From Metarhizium brunneum (lineage: Eukaryota > Ascomycota > Sordariomycetes > Hypocreales > Clavicipitaceae), in NCBI RefSeq assembly GCF_013426205.1, contig NC_089423.1, positions 7,378,001 to 7,442,000 of the forward strand: a stretch of 64,000 bases of DNA, in the 5' to 3' direction. Position 1 is the stretch's first letter. Each line of letters starts with the position of its first letter. A model generated the notes under the pieces. The model did not search any database. It was given only the letters and a program-made list of their open reading frames with translations, and was not told the origin of the DNA. The position numbers and the translations under genes were made by a program. Below, piece after piece: positions 62,301-64,000 of this stretch.

Positions 62301-64000
62301 TAGTTGCAAGGGTAGCAGCAAAAAAGTCTATCGAGATTATCCAGCTGAATTTGCGAAACTCCGTTGGGGGGAACAAAAAGAGCTCTTGCTTGCTTATTGT
62401 TCAGCGTGTTGATATCAATATTTGCGACTGGCCGCCAATACAGCTCGCAGAGGGAGTTTAATGTCGAAGTTATTGCTTGAGATACTCCATCATGGGCAAC
62501 ACATTTCATCTCTACAATTTGTAGCAAGACCTTGACAGATTTGGAGCACAGTGGTATCTTCATATATACGCCCCGTGAACCCACCAGCTCCCCACTACAT
62601 ATTCCCCAACCCGTCCCGTCATCATTCTCTTCGTTCGTATCTGGAACCGGAATAGAGAGATTGTCTGCAGCGACGGGAATGAAAGCCTTCTTCGCGTTTT
62701 CAACTTTTCCCGAGTGGCATGAGACCAGGCCGAGCTGAATACAGCTATCAAGGGTTCTTGGGTGAATCATGTAAGCCGACTCGCCTCCTGTGATGCTATC
62801 TGCTGTGGATTTAAGGGAGACGTTGGCAGCAACAACGTTGGACGTCCGATAGGCTCTCAGGTTAGAAAGACATTGGAAGGCGGAATCATGTTTAACACCA
62901 AACTCAGAGAATCTGTCGTGCCAGCGTTCGACATCGAGCGATCGAGACCGAGAATCAATTTCTATCCGCTGATAGAACTCAGCTGTTGTCTCCGTACACT
63001 CCGTACGAACAAGTCCAGAGCAATGCTGTGTCCACACAGCATCGCCCGTGGCGGATCTACTACCACGTCCAGGCGCCGTCGAGGAAATGGTGAATCTATG
63101 CCATGCTGACATGTTATTACCTGCATTTGCAAGTGTAGTCCGTTCCAGGTTCAGCACAGTCTCAACACCGTCTTCATCATTCCTGACATGCAGAGCTGAT
63201 TGTATTGTGACATTGTGTGGCTTGAACAAAGTAATCTTCTGCGAGGTTTCTGCCTCACGGTGGATCTGAGAGATGGCTTCGACTGTTGGTCTCATAAGGG
63301 ATTAATGTTACTAGTAACAGGGTGCAAATCGTATATATTTAAAAGTCTAAGGAAAAAGAAGCTATTACCTACGTACAGCCCGATATCGTGGCCTTTATAG
63401 TTGGAGTTATTGCCCTGGGTGACCCCTATTGCGGACCGCCCCACAGACCCGGCTGGTGGTGCCGAAATAGAATAATATTAATCCAACTAATCAGGGTGGT
63501 TACAGGCCGGAGCAGATTGGTCCGACCGAACAACGCCACATCGTGGGCCAATAATTATCACAACATCGATAGCCATGGTAATATAAGCTGCTGCCGGAAC
63601 AACCACATGAGGGATAAATTTATGGTCTGCTATCCAGGGTAAGTCCCTGATTCGCAATATGTTGCGCCACCAGGGGTGGGATTTGGAGCAACCGATTATT
63701 CTAGACCCAAGCAGCTCATGACGTGGATGGCTGCGCATTCTACACTCCTTGCTCAACCGATTCTTAAAATATATTGGCTTTTCCGAGTACGTAAAACTGT
63801 ACTGCTGCATATCAACACAGGGGTAGCCGTGTAGGAGATGGAGTTTGCCTGCACGCATTTTCTGTGTTGCATTCACCGCAACCAGATTTATTGGGGTATT
63901 CTGAACGAAGAAGTTGCCCACCAAGTTGAGAATGCTGACAACATCGTCATTATCGCGTCGAAGGGAAGCAAGGCAGAGAGGGAGGCCAGTCCCCCGGTGC
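59358..64000 (-). pseudogene. Broken highly reducing polyketide synthase, partial at right edge
   Basis: Fragments in several frames follow the order of a highly reducing PKS read leftward. AT end at the window edge (LRRDNDDVVSILNLVG). DH N half 63487-63924 (HPRHELLG, WIADHKF), DH C half 62285-63295 (MIHPRTLDSCIQ). Methyltransferase 61807-62100 (VLEVGAGSGEVTAATLD) and its continuation near 61600-61750 (FDLVIATGGIGQ, LLKPAGKLALVE). ER 60806-61441 (SASGGLGIAAIYIAQYLGA). KR 60290-60502 and, with stops, down to ~59900 (GNSFQDAF). ACP 59358-59870 (YGMDSLVVAEL). Frameshifts or stops lie between most fragments, the MT-to-ER linker is too short, and the DH is split by ~270 bp of foreign-looking sequence. 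The ACP serine is intact. No intron model repairs it. Confidence 0.88.

Overview
This is a filamentous fungal window (Ascomycota, Pezizomycotina; Hypocreales-like Sordariomycete is an inference). The genes have short 49-114 bp GT-AG introns, several carrying CTAAC-like branch sites. They include Zn2Cys6 regulators, a UbiX/UbiD phenolic-acid decarboxylase pair, small cysteine-rich secreted proteins and a PKS-NRPS cluster. The first ~20.8 kb is extremely AT-rich and gene-free, with the C-to-T/G-to-A decay expected of repeat-induced point mutation (RIP). The change to GC-balanced gene space near 21.1 kb is sharp, giving a two-speed layout.

Region 1 (1-20.8 kb) is a RIP-degraded repeat block. It holds two copies of a ~6.1 kb repeat (about 5181-11375 and 13184-20818) and three copies of a ~775 bp short element, with a fourth at 38.2 kb. 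Each of the four short elements is flanked by its own perfect 14-bp target-site duplication. Two of them sit inside the second large repeat at sites that are empty in the first copy. A 23-bp minisatellite ends the block.

Region 2 (21.1-36.8 kb) is a catabolic and regulatory island bracketed by two small secreted Cys-rich proteins. It holds a flavin prenyltransferase (PAD1/UbiX), a ferulate/sorbate-type decarboxylase (FDC1/UbiD), a Zn2Cys6 regulator (the arrangement of the Aspergillus padA1/fdcA/sdrA locus), a GNAT acetyltransferase, an MCT-like MFS transporter, a second Zn2Cys6 regulator and a broken SDR gene.

Region 3 (36.8-39.5 kb) is a second, smaller AT-rich repeat island.

Region 4 (39.5-64 kb) is a secondary-metabolite cluster. 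A 3627-residue hybrid PKS-NRPS (KS-AT-DH-MT-KR-ACP-C-A-T) has no terminal reductase/Dieckmann domain and an altered C-domain active-site motif (HN instead of HH). A stand-alone thioesterase, a BAHD acyltransferase, an SDR (possibly frameshifted) and a small protein kinase follow. Last comes a multiply broken highly reducing PKS relic (AT end-DH-MT-ER-KR-ACP) that runs off the right edge. Inference: the synthase makes a reduced polyketide that may or may not be joined to an amino acid, released by the separate thioesterase and decorated by the acyltransferase and SDR.
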